From: Zygnema cylindricum
Lineage: Eukaryota; Streptophyta; Zygnematophyceae; Zygnematales; Zygnemataceae
DNA: 64,000 nt
Reading direction: 5' to 3'
Assembly: GCA_037447655.1 (NCBI GenBank)
Contig: JBBHKE010001178.1
Location: 186,001 to 250,000 of the forward strand
Shown one piece after another: positions 18,213 through 30,889 of this stretch (its first letter is position 1; each line of letters begins with the position of its first letter). Made by a program: the position numbers and the translations under genes. The notes beneath the pieces are model-generated. The model had not been told where the DNA came from. It was given only the letters and a program-made list of their open reading frames with translations, and searched no databases.

Positions 18213-20107
18213 AAACCGATTCACGAGTTATCTATTGTCATATATAATTTTCATGTATGTACATATTTGTTTCATTTTTATTTCATTTTGTAATAAAGCT
18301 TGAGATGTTCAATACATCTCACGATGAGGCATCTGTTTATATGTAAATTGTTCTTTGTGAAATCAAAGCTAGAAATGCTCTCCTTAACGTTTTCCTGTTT
18401 CGCTCTCAACTTCTTGTGACACATGCTTGGCATTGTAGTTGTGGGGTTTTAAGGTATTGAGGATAAACTGGTGTATCCCACACCTTCCCCGCAAGGATCC
18501 TCTGTGCATGTAATCTATGGGGTAGGCTCCATTTCAGAGGAGAATAATTTGTATGAGACATTCAGGTTGATTTACTGTAAGGTCGGTAGAATTTCCGTTT
18601 TTATGGTGGTTACGTTTCTTCTCAGTTGTTGCTGTCTGGTCGGGCAATTCATCATCGTTTCCTCTCTGTTCACCTAGTTTTGTTACATTGGTCTCGTGTT
18701 TCCCTGCCACATTCATTTTGCCTCTCTCCTCCTAATGCAGGCTGTTACTATTGACATTATCATTTGAAATTGCATATACTTAACTGTGTGTATTGTGATG
18801 GTTTATAAAAGGTTATGATGTGTCAGAAGGTTTGAATGGAGATTCAGTGATACTCTAAAAGGCATGTGATCACATCTATAGTTATGATACAACAGACCTT
18901 AGTCATGCCAGTCATTACCAAACAATACGCACTTGGGAAAAAAATCATTTTCGTAAGAAACTGTAGTAATGCTAAGCTGTTTCCAGCCGCTAGTTTTCAC
19001 AAATTACACTTACATAGCTCTATATCTGAAATCTGGAAGAAAAGGAACAAGAAATTTTAATTGGACAATGGCAGAACTGGTTAAGTAGTTCTACAGTCTT
19101 AATAACCTGAGTTGAACCCCAAACATTAGTTTACCACCACTGATAACGAAGGCTTGGCCCAAGCTTACCAGTGTTATGACGCTTAAATTTCAAACCTAAC
19201 AAACTGGTCTTCTGATGCATAATATGACGAACTCGTTCAGCCTACTTATTTGTTGCTGACAAACAAAAATGCAATACTTTTGTGAGGAACACGTTCGATG
19301 TGTTTATTCAGTTTGCTCCAAAATCCCAGGGGATATTGGTTCAACTTTATTGAATATAGCCTCTGAACCGCTCACCAGCAGTTTGTGCTTTACAAATAAG
19401 AAGCTGCATATTTGTCCAGGCTCGCGAATATAAAATGTATACAATTTATGAAGAATTCGTAGATTGCTGTTATCCAATAGACACTGAAGTCAACAATTAA
19501 GTTCCAATTAACAGCTAGCAAAGACATCTACATTCATTGTAAACCCGGTTCTAAGTTAAAGTTGAATACAGGAACGCGCTTGGAGAATATCCAGGGAAGA
19601 GAAGAACACTGACATTTTTTGCAATATCTTCACAACAGAGAAATAGCCACCAACCATTATATCATGCCTGACTGTAGGCTGCAGAGGAAACTTTGTCACC
19701 CCTCATTGCAAAGGCTCTATAACGACAGGAAAGTGGTGATATCATAATGTCTGGTAAGCAGAAACATATAGCTAAATCGTTGCACTCCTATCTCCCCTGT
19801 GTTGTAACGGGCCTGAAATTTCCTTTAGGACTGAACCTAAACACAATGCCAAAAAACGTGATCTCAAGGAGAATGCCCCATCATACTGAAAATAAATTTC
19901 GTGCACAAATCTTACAACTGGTCACAATTCAATGGCAAAACGCCTTTGAGACAATTTACTCGTGTCAAATAGGAAGGAGCAATAGTAGCTTCCAACTCAC
20001 TGAGGCTACCCTCCTTGACATTAATGCACATTGTGTTTCGTACATACGTCAAATGGGTAAAAATAGAGCTGCAAAACTATATACCTAGCTAAGAATAACT
20101 TCAGAAC
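18213..20107. other. Intergenic DNA between convergent genes
   Basis: This holds the 3' UTR and polyadenylation region of the Ca2+-ATPase and, from the other side, the 3' end of plastid uS10. I recognise no gene, RNA or repeat in between. Confidence 0.5.
18292..18297 (+). terminator. Candidate polyadenylation signal of the Ca2+-ATPase
   Basis: AATAAA lies 80 bp after the stop codon, following a T-rich stretch with TGTATGTA-type upstream elements. This is a typical arrangement for a plant poly(A) site. Confidence 0.5.
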
Positions 20108-21557
20108 CTAGCAAAGCTTGACCTCCACATCAACTCCAGCAGGAAGATCGAGCTGCATGAGAGCATCAATGGTCTGTGCATTAGGGTTCTCTAAATCAAT
20201 CAGACGCTTGAAAATTTGAAGTTGAAAATGCTCTCGAGAGTCTTTGTCAACGTGAGGAGACCGCAAAACACAGTAAAGTCTCCTCCTCGTGGGGAGGCGA
20301 ACGGGGCCCATGGTCTCAGACCCAGTGTTGCGAGCTGCCTCCAGAATCTGTTCAGATGCCTGCTCAATTTGAGGAACCCAGTACGAACGAAGTTTGATAC
20401 GAATTTTCTGCTTTGGAATCTGCAGTCATGGCAACTTGGCAAAGAATTAGGGCTTTTCTAACTCATTCAAGCACTATGGTTAAAAACCCATTGCCAAAAA
20501 AGGTGTACGTCAGGCAAACCGTTAAGGATAAGAGTTTGTCAGAAAAGAAATTGGTCTCCGTTGACCTCCTATAATTGAAATTAATCTGTCTAGAGGCAGA
20601 TAGACTGAATCATATCAGCATGCTCCTTCACCAGTTTCAAAATGCACAATGTTTTTCCGTTTTCCGTTGTTCCCTGCAGCAATTCTCAAATGTGAATTGA
20701 CAGTTCCTTCAAAAGCCCCGTGCCGCAGGGGGGAGCTCCCCAAGGTTCCTAAACTAACAATCCTATTTGCTTGCATTAATCATCATGAGACGATATTTTG
20801 TATTTCCACAACTGCCTACAATAATAAACAAAAGTATTTCCAGAAATGAAAAAAGAGGAAACAATCTCCAGACCAAGCCAAGCCCTAGGTCAAACAGCAG
20901 GGGGATTTCACCAATTCAACAGCATAAGCACAGTTGACTAAGGTATGGATACGTGAAAGTGCTGTAATAAATCCAGCAACTTATACATCCCGCTCGAAAT
21001 TAAAAAGACCGATCCTTCTCCTAACTCAATGACCCTCAGGCAAATTTTCAATGAGATTCACCCTAAAATCCAGAAATGTGAAGCATCCTCGAGGCACTAC
21101 ATTTTTCTAGTATAATAACCAGAGTGTATGATGTAAAAGTTCGATGTCAACGTAACAAAAGGTTGGAAATCAGTCTGTATTAGACTTACCGGAGGCGCGG
21201 CAACGGCGGCATTCACTGTCAAGAAAGACTTTCGAACAAAAGAAGGGGCAGCCATACTTAAACCACATGGCTGAGCTCCAGTACAAGCATCGAGACGGAG
21301 ACCTGTGAAAGAGGCCACCTGGAATGGCTTCTGCAAAACAGACAAAGTGCAATGCAAGTTTCTGATTATATAATTCCTTAGGCAGAAATCATCCCTTCTT
21401 CCATCAATAAAGAACGAGGCAATCATGTTTTGCATCAAATTCCAGGCATTGGAGTAAAATTTACCTGAAGAGAGACCCGGGAGGCGGTGGCCTTCTCGCA
21501 AGGAAGATAAGAGACGGTCGAGATACTTGCTGCTGTTTGGCAGGCCATGGCTGCCAT
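20108..21557 (-). CDS. RPS10: Plastid ribosomal protein uS10 (nuclear gene)
   Basis: Exons in transcription order: 21557-21465, 21330-21190 and 20419-20108, all phase 0, giving 181 residues. Two in-frame ATGs (21557 and 21548) open a Ser/Ala/Thr-rich transit peptide of roughly 75 residues. The last exon carries the whole bacterial-type S10 domain: KQKIRIKLRSYW, then TMGPVRLPTRRRLYCVLRSP, then REHFQLQIFKRLIDL, then the C-terminus LMQLDLPAGVDVEVKL. S10 sits in the head of the small subunit. The match, ending in the family's D-L-P-A-G-V-D-V-E-V-K-L tail, is to the chloroplast form and not to cytosolic uS10 (S20). A small extra exon inside the 770-bp second intron cannot be excluded, since land-plant plastid S10 often has a short acidic linker there. 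The length is otherwise normal. Confidence 0.92.
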
Positions 21558-24500
21558 GGCTACAAGCGAACGAGATGGGCGTTAGTGTGAGGCGGATATA
21601 GGAGCAGCAATGGAAGTGGACGATAGGAGAGGAAGAAAGAGAGCCCTCTTTCCAAATATCTGACGGTCAGGGATCAGCGAAACAGATGAGATTTGACGGC
21701 TAAAAATGGATAAACTTGTACAGTGGCACTCCATGAAGTACAGTGAAAGATATACAGCAAAAAGTGCAGCTTAACATTGACCGTACAGTAGAAATCCAGC
21801 TGAAATTAATGTGAACGCGGGTCTAGAAACGGTCACAGTTACAGTTATGTACATAGAATTAGATCAAAGTATCGCAAGATACGGCTGCCAAAACCATGGA
21901 ACAAACTCAACAAAGAGTACACACTGAACGAGTTCAGTTTCATACCGTACGTATACAAAGGACGTACTTTTAGTTCAGTCGACACTAATTTCGGCCCGAT
22001 TGAAAATACTAGCCGAATTCTGCGGTTCATAAATCCGCCAGAAATTCATCAAAAATTTCAGCACTTTTGTATATTTTGAGAAGCGGAGGCCGTTTCTCCA
22101 ACCTTAACGGCCGGCGCTTAGAAAGGCCCGAAAATCTGTAAATTGTGTGAGATATGGTAATGCCACGTTGGCGCGCGTTTTCTAGTACGCGAGCAGTACG
22201 TACTTAAGTCTGTAGTTCGTAGTGTTCCTTCGTACTTATGTTCTATGGCCAAAAGGGTCCGCCACATGCCATAATATCGCAAACAACGTGTTGTATCGAC
22301 GATAGAGCAACACTATATTTTCCACTAGCAATATTTAGTTTGTCCTGTGCCCATGAACGGTGGCCGACTAACGAAAAAAAAAGTTTGGTTTTGTCATTGG
22401 CTTGTCTTCATGGTACACATATTTTCAAATTTGATTTTGAAATTTTGATTTGCGATACTGTGACTCGTCAAAAAACAAAAGTTAGTAAAAATTATTGTAC
22501 TTGCCTGTCTGGAATGATCATTTGTTACACTAAAGTGGTACTGTTCTTAACACCGAAAACTGTGCCTTACATCATGAAATAATGGCGGCACAATATGCTT
22601 GGATTCATCAAACTACATATTGCAGAAAGTAGAGCACAGTACGCTAATGTGCCAACAGTATGCGTAATATACCGTGGGATCATGCAATAGGATACGCATC
22701 ACCACAGAGAACAGAGAACTAAGAGCAATTGGAATTCAGAATCTATATGCATTGTGTGTCAAAATAGCAAATGATGAAGTCTTGTAAAAGTGCTACATCA
22801 TGAAGTTTTTCATATTTCTCACTCTTTTACTTAATTACCTCGAAACATATGATTCTTTGATTTCTTTATTAAAAAGTGTACAAAAGAACGAAAAATTCAA
22901 TTAACAGTGTGAAAGTGAATAAAAAATTGACAATTTGAGAAGTGACACAACCTTATAATAGCTGAAAGGATCCAAAAAAAGAATTGTAAGCGTCTGTTTT
23001 GGCTACTTACCATGTAAACTATTTAAATGATCGAATCATTATCACGGCAAACATTCCAACAATGTTCATAACGATTGGAGTAATAAGTCAAAAACTTGTA
23101 AAAGTTACTACATTCTGGTAAAATGTTTGGCCGATTTCCGCTGGAAAACAAGTTAAATCATTGAATCGTTTCCTTTGTAACATTCGAACAATATTCATGG
23201 CAATGTCAAATTATGAATTCAACTCTTATTTTTCCAACTTACTAATAGCTTCATCACTGGTCTATAAAATTTTGGCATGCTGCATGAAATCTTTATCATG
23301 CAAGAGCCACTTTGTCCTATCGTGGACGAATAGTGCCTGTCAAACCAAAGAGAAGACATTTCTTCGATTTAGTGGGTTGTTATGCATCAACTTGGGGCAA
23401 TGTCGACGAGAGGCCAATTTCAGATGACCACAAGTACTTTTGTCGACCAATGCCAATACAAAGCTGACACCATAACTAGGGAACATGCACGAATCAAAAT
23501 TTACATTGTCATTGTATCGTGCATTTTGACAACATAGACAACTTCCCTCAATACTAGCAAAAACTAAAAGTCTTGCTCACTCCCTGCTTATTAATAGACT
23601 TCAACATGAGCATGAAAGTCACTGTCCTTTCACAATGTGAGACTTCCATTGTGCAAAAAGCCTTTCAACTACCCTAAGAAAAGAACGTCGATAACTCATT
23701 ATTCAATTTTTTGTTGGATGTCTAGGCAAAGGGGGATAGAAGAAAGCGAGGGCAAAGGGTAGGTTGAAAAAAAAAGAGAGAGAGGGAGTGATAGAAGCAC
23801 TACCAGTTTGAGTCTAGTAGTTCTCCCACTCCCTCTCCTTAGCAATTATTTTTTATTTTGGGACCTTTGCAAACGAGCAAAGGAAACAACTTTACACAAG
23901 TTAAAAGGGAAAAACCAAGCTAACTTTGATATGTATAGTTTAAACACAATTTACGATGTTGAATTTTTGTCGTACCTTTGGTACAAATTGAAGATGGGGA
24001 GAGGTAGATAAAGGGGAAAGCGTAGGGATAAGGAGCGAAGGGAGGGAGGAGGAGGGTTAGATTTTCGTTTTCCTCCTCAATAAATCCAAATTTCCCGCTC
24101 ACTTCGACTTTCACGAAGCCTACAACCGAGCAAATCGGTAAAAAATGTAGAATGAAAAAATGAAAAACGAGAGAATGGCCATTGGGAAGGAGTGGCCACC
24201 CTTCCCTATATGTAGAAAGTGCAAGAATGCCCATACGAACGAAATTCATATCCTAACAACTTGCATTGCATATACAGAAACACACTAAGGCTAAAATAGA
24301 ATCACAAACAATCAAGCAATGGAAGCATCCATTCCCTTGGAGAGGGATATGACATACTTCTATCGCTTTGTTTCTCTTTAATTCCCTTTCAACTTTGGTT
24401 CCTTTTTTTTTTGGTATTCGTTTTTTTCCGTACATACAATTCGCCTCTAATGCAGTTTCTCTCTTCCCACAAGTTGAGAAACACATCCATTCCCTCCCAA

Positions 24501-26332
24501 CTGCCTTTTTTTCTTTTGAGTTACATTTTTATTTGATTTGGTCAACTGTAGATCTCCCAAAAGGTGTATTTTTATTTGATTTGGTCGGTTGTAGATCTCC
24601 TGAAAGGCGTAGAGAGTGGTTGTTCGGATGCTCTGAGGGAGAAAACGAAAAACTTGACCCTCCCGCTCCCTCCTTCCTTTCCCCTACCCCTACTCTTTCC
24701 TCTCAAACCTTCCTTATTTGGACCTAAGGTAGAAGAAAATAAACTTTCAATCAACATTGAATTACACAATACATCTATGATATCTGTTCGGATTCAAACT
24801 GAACATGTTCAAATTAGTGTGGTGGCAACCTGGTGATTTTTTTATCCTTTTTCCTTCTTAATTTGTGCTAAGTGTTTCCCTAGGTCATTCATATGAGTCC
24901 CAAAACAAGAAACTATTCCAAAGGAGAGGGAAGCACAGCAACTCCTCGTCGTTTAGTGAGCTGACTCTAAAGCATGAGCATGGTATTGATGCAATGACCC
25001 TTGTTGTAAGTTACGAAGGTGAAATTAACTCAATTGGACTTAACCACATTTGCCTTCACCTCACCATAACTTGTAGCAAACTCGCATTTTCGGGGTTCTT
25101 TCAAGTTAAGAAGGAATTGCTTCTGAGTTGTCGTACAAATATCGACGATTGAGCTTCTTTCAGTCCAGAGTTTTGATGTGCAAAAAGGTATGGAAATGTG
25201 GCGTATATTGGCGCACAATATGCTTGGTCCAGTCTATGGCTCTCTCAAACTAACCCAGCAACTTCAGTCATTCTTGCAGAAACATGTCTGTCTACTAGTT
25301 TAAAACTGCAGCTTCCTATCACCCTCAGTCATGTTGTGCTAAGAAATAACATGCACTTCTCCTATTTTATTTTTGAAACATGCTGCTTAACATTTTCTGT
25401 ACAATAGTGGCACACAAGGAGCAGACTTATCATCTTTAGGCAAAACAGCACATCTAGCTGAATGCATTTTTCTGGAAATAATTTTAGAAAAACGAAAAAG
25501 GAATTCCGAAGTGGAATACGCTGAAATGTACTGAAAACTATCGTACACCTTTGCAGGTACTCAAGTACATACAAATACAAAGGAAATAAAAAGTAAGCAG
25601 AAATATAATTTTGCGGAGAATGTACTTTACTCATCACAGAACAGCTTTTTGATTGAAAAGTTTTTAGGTCCTGGTAAAAAATACATTTTAAGTTAAAAGG
25701 GTTCATTTAAACATACCATGGTGCCGTCAAACTCCCTGTACCAGTCAAGGCCACTTGCAACTGATAACTAAATCATATGGATGGCTTTCCACAGAAACCT
25801 TAACCTATCAGCCCTTTCTGATATTCCTGAACCTTTTACCTGATTCCAAAAGTTCTGAACCTCACAGCTGATCTCAGATGTGACAAATGTCCTGAGAAAG
25901 CAAAAAGGCTTGCAGAGCATGTCAGCAGCAGAAAGTTATTTTTTCTAGTCATGGTTCCATGTGACAGTTCGATCGTGACCAGTTTGCAGGTAAAGACGTT
26001 ACGCCGCCTTGACCTTTGAATAAAACGTGCAGAGTTTCGAGCGTACTGCAACGAATGCTTCATTTACTGTCCATGGCGTACCGTAGAGTGAAAGTCTATG
26101 GGAGGGGCAGTTCAGTTCGCATGCGCATTTTTACTTTTTTCTGGGCTATTTATTACCGTCCAGGTCATAATCTGACGGCCATAAAGTGCCCACTCAATGA
26201 ACGTGAGTCATGATGATGCGTTTTAAACTGAACTGACCCTCCGGTTGGAATTTTTTCTCTCATACAGTACGTCGTCAAATATCCTCGTTGAAGTGCGTCG
26301 TACGGCACTCGTACGGTACCCGCTGAACGGAT
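21558..26332. other. Intergenic DNA between divergent genes
   Basis: No exon with supporting splice sites and recognisable family was found. The stretch contains purine-rich patches (23725-23790, 24000-24055), a pyrimidine-rich patch (24655-24705) that looks like an inverted relative of the 24030-24080 patch, and a 43-bp tandem duplication at 24525. The antisense frame around 25030-25218 has fairly complex composition but no recognisable domain or splice partner. Confidence 0.45.
24525..24610. repeat. 43-bp tandem duplication
   Basis: Two adjacent 43-bp copies start at 24525 and 24568, each opening with ATTTTTATTTGATTTGGTC and sharing GTAGATCTCC. They differ at only a few bases, suggesting recent slippage or unequal exchange. 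Confidence 0.8.
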
Positions 26333-29300
26333 ATGTCGATTATGATGGAATCTCTCCTTCTGTTCGCCCTCATGTCTCCCACGCTTCTAAAGAACTTTCT
26401 GCGAAAGTCCCCATCTGCAGCAATTGTGGCTCCAGCACATCGTTCCGTCTGCCAGTTTCTCACACGTGCGACTGCAGCAGGGGCTGCTGGTCTCGATACC
26501 CGATATTCTTCGAAGAGCAGTTTCTTCAGACGTCTTCACAACATGAGCTGGAGTAGCCATGGACAGAGCAATACTGACCTTGTCAACACCCTTTCCAGTA
26601 CGTCCGATTCGCCAGCCATGGCTGCCCGCTTCTATCCTCTCTGTATCCTGTGCGAGGGCATCTTTAGAGGCGCCACGTGGCTGGGAGAAAGCCATGTGGC
26701 ATCAGACTGTCAAGCGAGTCTCGGATCGGATAGAACGGCTGTCTCCTTTGCCATGGCGCCGTCTGTGCCTTCTTCTCTCTCTCTCTTTCTTTTTTCTTCT
26801 TTATCTTGTTTCTTCTGTTCTGTTATGAGCTCTGTGGAGGCTCGGCGTTAATTTTTTGCTTCTTTTTTTTTTCTTTTTTAATGTATGTGTTTTGCTTTGT
26901 AAGCGTCAGGAAATGTGGTTTAAGCGTTTTTTACGGGAACTTTTTCTAAGTTAACAGCTATGGAAGGAACGCATCTATAGCATAATTCAGTCAAAAAGCT
27001 GTAAATTGTTGGCCGCGTTAAATTAATAAGATGCGCAGACAAATTTGAGGCATGCATAAACCAAACTACACTGACCATCGTTATTGCAGCTAATCACTCT
27101 AATTCGAGTGAGTGTTCTTTTGACTCAAAACATACATTAGTGTCAATAACACTATTTACTTAATTGGCTCAATAAATGCCACGTGGCAAGACATAAGTTA
27201 GTGCAGTCAATTTTGACTCAGTGTTTACGCTAATAATTCTCTAACTCTAATAGTGATGGGCGGTACACCTAAGTAAATTCCGTAGATGGGCATCTCTTTC
27301 TCGTCAACGAAATGGTGGAAACTGACATTTATAGACGTCGTGTTTCATGTTCATTGTTAATTTCCCTACAGTTTTTATAACATTTTTTGCTTTTAGAACT
27401 TATGTATTACACGTCATTGTGAGTTGTTTACAACGACATGTAACCACACATATATTTCTTATAAGTTTTTCTCTTTGTCCTATCATATCTGTCCCTAAAC
27501 ATACGTGTGGTTGGATTTCCAAATTTATGTTATTTTTATTTTTTTGTAGTTCCAATTGGAAGTTCGTTTGCGAAGATGCGATTTAAGTAATTGATCTTCC
27601 AGCTACTATATAGATTTTTTTGGTTTGACACCTATTGATGAGTGCCTTTTTACTGTAACGGCTGTTCTGCCCTCTGTCGTATCCTTTTGTACTTAGTTCT
27701 CAATGATTATGTGCCTTTTTTTTTTGCAATTTGTTGTCTGTTGCAGAGAATGACATTTTGAAGTCACAACGAGCGATGGAGGCTATGAAAAAGATTGATC
27801 GTGCTGACTTTGTTTTGGAAAAGGGAGCTGCTTACTATGACAGCCCGCAGCCGATAGGTGGTCGTTGTTTACTTTTTTTCAGCCATTGAAATCATTCTGG
27901 TCTCAGACATGAAGTGATGTCATTCTGTTCATTCGTTTTTCGAAGTGGAGTTTTCTTTGCCTGTTTTCGGATGTTTTTAATTTCCTACTTTGATTTTCAT
28001 TGCTTTACTGAAAATTATGACTTTGACGAGAGTGATTGGCTTCGTAAGGAAGTTCAAGTTAAAGGCTGATGGTACTGAGGTTTTTGCTTTCTGCCAGGGT
28101 TTAATGCAACCATCTCAGCGCCTCATATGGTAAGTCCAAATGTTTTGATTTTGTCTGAATTCGGTTGAGATGCTACTATTGTCGGTGGACAATGTATGCT
28201 TGGCGTTGTTTTTCTGGTTTTCAATGATTTTTGAAAAGTATGGAAAATGTTATTTGAAGGAAGGAATGTAGACCTGGTCACATGCTTGTGGAAATAAACA
28301 TACATACTCAAAAAAAGGCGTTGAACACAGTTGCATTGCAACCTTTTTTTCACTGTTGTTTGCGGATTGCAATGCTTGTCTAATTAGTACTATAAAAAAC
28401 ACAAGTAAATGGATGATTCTTGCTGGTTTTTTTTTCCTCGGCACTGTCATCCGCGCTCAAACAATTGACAGTTCCAATATTTCAGTTGCTAATTTTAAAC
28501 ATCGACTCAAGGATGATAGGATTTTGTTAATAAACTTAATAATATGTGACTGTTTAACCGGCAAAACTATGTGACAGTTTACATGGTTATAAACTTCATC
28601 ATTTGGTTGTTGTTTCTCTACTTCTCTCTATACAGCACGGCTACTGCCTCACGCTTCTTGACAAGCACCTTCAGCCAGGCATGAAAGTCCTTGATGTTGG
28701 TTCAGGTTCCGGTTACTTGACTGCAGTTTTTGCTTTAATGGTGAGCTTCTTTCTGGTTGTTAAACCTGTGTGGCGACTAGTTTACGGAAATATTATTGGA
28801 AAGGAAGTAGGGAGAGCAGCCTTAGAGATTTGTGATACCCTTAGTGAGAAAAACCAAATTGACTGACCCACCAATAACTGACCATGGGGATTTGCGGTTG
28901 ACAAGGTTGGAGAGACAGGGAGAGTGATTGGAGTAGAGCACATTCCTGAACTTGTGGAGCGTTCTTTGGAGTCCATCAGGAAAGGAAATGCAGCTCATCT
29001 TTTGGAAAGCGGACAGCTCTCAATCCATGGTGAGGCTCAGAGTAGATTAAAAAATGGTGAAGTTATCGACATTGTAGAAACATTATGATTATTGTCATTT
29101 ACGTGCATCTTGTGAAGGAAGGTTTGTGTTTTGGCTGATAGCTGAGGTAACAGGTATTTTGGATGGAAAGGTCAGGTTTGGGATACATTTCATTTCTCAT
29201 TGTCACACTGCATGCATTTGAAAACCTCAAGAAGATTGTGCATTTATCAAGCTAGAGTCTGTCTATAACTGTTCCTGGAGGATTCATAGTAAAAAGACAT

Positions 29301-30889
29301 TATTGAACAACTTAAGAAAATATATCACTGAAAGAAAGCATTATCATCAACAAAGTACACATATACCATCCGCAATGGTCCCATTTTCGGCCACCCTCTA
29401 ATCCATATTTCAAAAATGCGGAAATGTGCGGAAACGTTATATCTGGTGACCTGTTTTGTATGTGTATTACACGGGTTTTTCATGTATGATACTTGTATAG
29501 TATGGGTAACCAATTTAACGTTTCCTAAAGCCTTCCTAAAACATTTTTGTGTGTGCCTTTTCACACATAAAAACTATTCTCTAATAGAGTAGATAACTGT
29601 TTATTCAATTTTTGCAGTTACTGATGGTCGCCTTGGTTACCCGGAGGAGGGTCCTTTTGATGCCATCCATGTTGGAGCAGCAGCTCCAGGTGACCAGATT
29701 TTGCTTTCAGCTTGTCTATACTTCATTGTTTCTTTACATAAAGAATATGCAATAAGAGAAACCAAGAAGATTGTTTACAACAACTATGAAGCATCAAACA
29801 TGCTGCACATAAGCAGTTTTGGCACTCATGGGCATCATGTATGCAGGAGCTTGTGAATGCTTCATTGAGTTTTGACTGCAAAATTTGGAAAACAGAGAGA
29901 AAACAGCATAAGAGCATAAATCATGATCATTATAACGGACATATACGCGGTATATAGCAAGGTGCATATGGCTGCCGTCAGCTGCAGTGTTAGAGAGAGA
30001 AAAATGAAAACTTCCAAAATGTCTGATTGTTTAAGAATGTCTATGGGAACTTTATTAATTAAATAAAAGATTGCTTTCAAAATACGTGGTTATCTATTGG
30101 TGTATGTTGTAACTTAATGAACAAATTCGTGGCGGATTGCAGATCTTCCTCAGGAGCTGGTAAAGCAGCTTAAGCCGGGTGGGCGTATGATCTGTCCTGT
30201 AGGCAACATGATGCAGGTAAAAGGGGTATATGTGTGAAAAAACCTGTTTTGGTATTTGCGAGGAGAAAGTTTCTCTAGTGGCAGATGGGTTTGGGTTTGA
30301 GTCACTTGGTTATAGGATAATCATACCAGCGCAGTTACTGGCATTATGGGCCTGTAATCGCAGTAATCGTACAGAAAAATGTACGAATCAAATCTACATT
30401 CTTCTGTAAAATAACTGCAATTACTGGCCAGTGCCAGTGATAGTGCTTGTATGGTAATCCTATTAGCGATGAAGAAACCACTTGATTAGATTCATGACTT
30501 GCTTTTGCTGGGATTTCAATTGAGCTTTGTTTTTCATGGGCATTTTGAGTGGCTGGTGCTGATTTTTATCTCATACTGCACATGATCGATGGCTGCTTTA
30601 ACGTTCCTTAGCTATTCTGTTATTCCTGTCAAAGACTGCCATTCTGCAGAATCACCTTCGTTTTAATTATTTTATTTCTTGTTTGTGTGTGTTGTCGTGG
30701 GACTTTTTTTTAATACGCTGTCCAGAACTTTGTGGTATTAGAGCTGTTCTGATATGCATGCTTTTTCATGTTGCACAGGATTTGGAGGTGATTGACAAAA
30801 AGCCGGATGGTAGTTTTACACGGCATTCAGCAATGGGTGTCCGTTATGTTCCCCTCACAGCTCGTGAAAAACAGCTTTCATCTCGGTAG
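26333..30889 (+). CDS. PIMT: Protein-L-isoaspartate O-methyltransferase
   Basis: This SAM-dependent repair enzyme methylates isoaspartyl residues in aged proteins, and in plants it is linked to seed longevity and stress. Exons: (26333 or 26543)-26597, 27747-27857, 28098-28129, 28636-28740, 28906-29029, 29618-29689, 30143-30216 and 30779-30889. The short form (start 26543, MSWSSHGQSN) has 227 residues, matching the family's ~230. In-frame upstream ATG 26333 adds 70 residues rich in Ser/Arg/Ala with almost no acids, an organelle-targeting type of leader. Motifs seen: TISAPHMH substrate segment, SAM motif I VLDVGSGSGYLTA, GVEHIPELV, motif II PFDAIHVGAAAP, motif III LKPGGRMICPVG and the terminal VRYVPLT. 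Plant PIMT2-type genes are known to make isoforms from alternative starts, so both may be used. The exon 5 acceptor (GACAAG) has a poor pyrimidine tract. The phases of all eight exons agree. Confidence 0.93.
27178..27187. promoter_or_regulatory. Perfect 10-bp palindrome with G-box core in intron 1
   Basis: GCCACGTGGC lies within the 1.15-kb first intron of the isoaspartate methyltransferase gene, about 0.6 kb past the first exon. It is a full-affinity G-box/ABRE-like core for bZIP factors. A role in stress control of the gene is only suggested by its position. Confidence 0.3.

Noticed and set aside
24865-25218. Two opposing frames of 95 and 62 codons with fairly complex composition
   Set aside because: No recognised domain, no convincing splice partners, and the two strands cannot both be coding; left uncalled.
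26245-26828. Alternative frames across the first exon of the isoaspartate methyltransferase
   Set aside because: Only the 26333/26543 frame joins in phase to the conserved exon at 27747.
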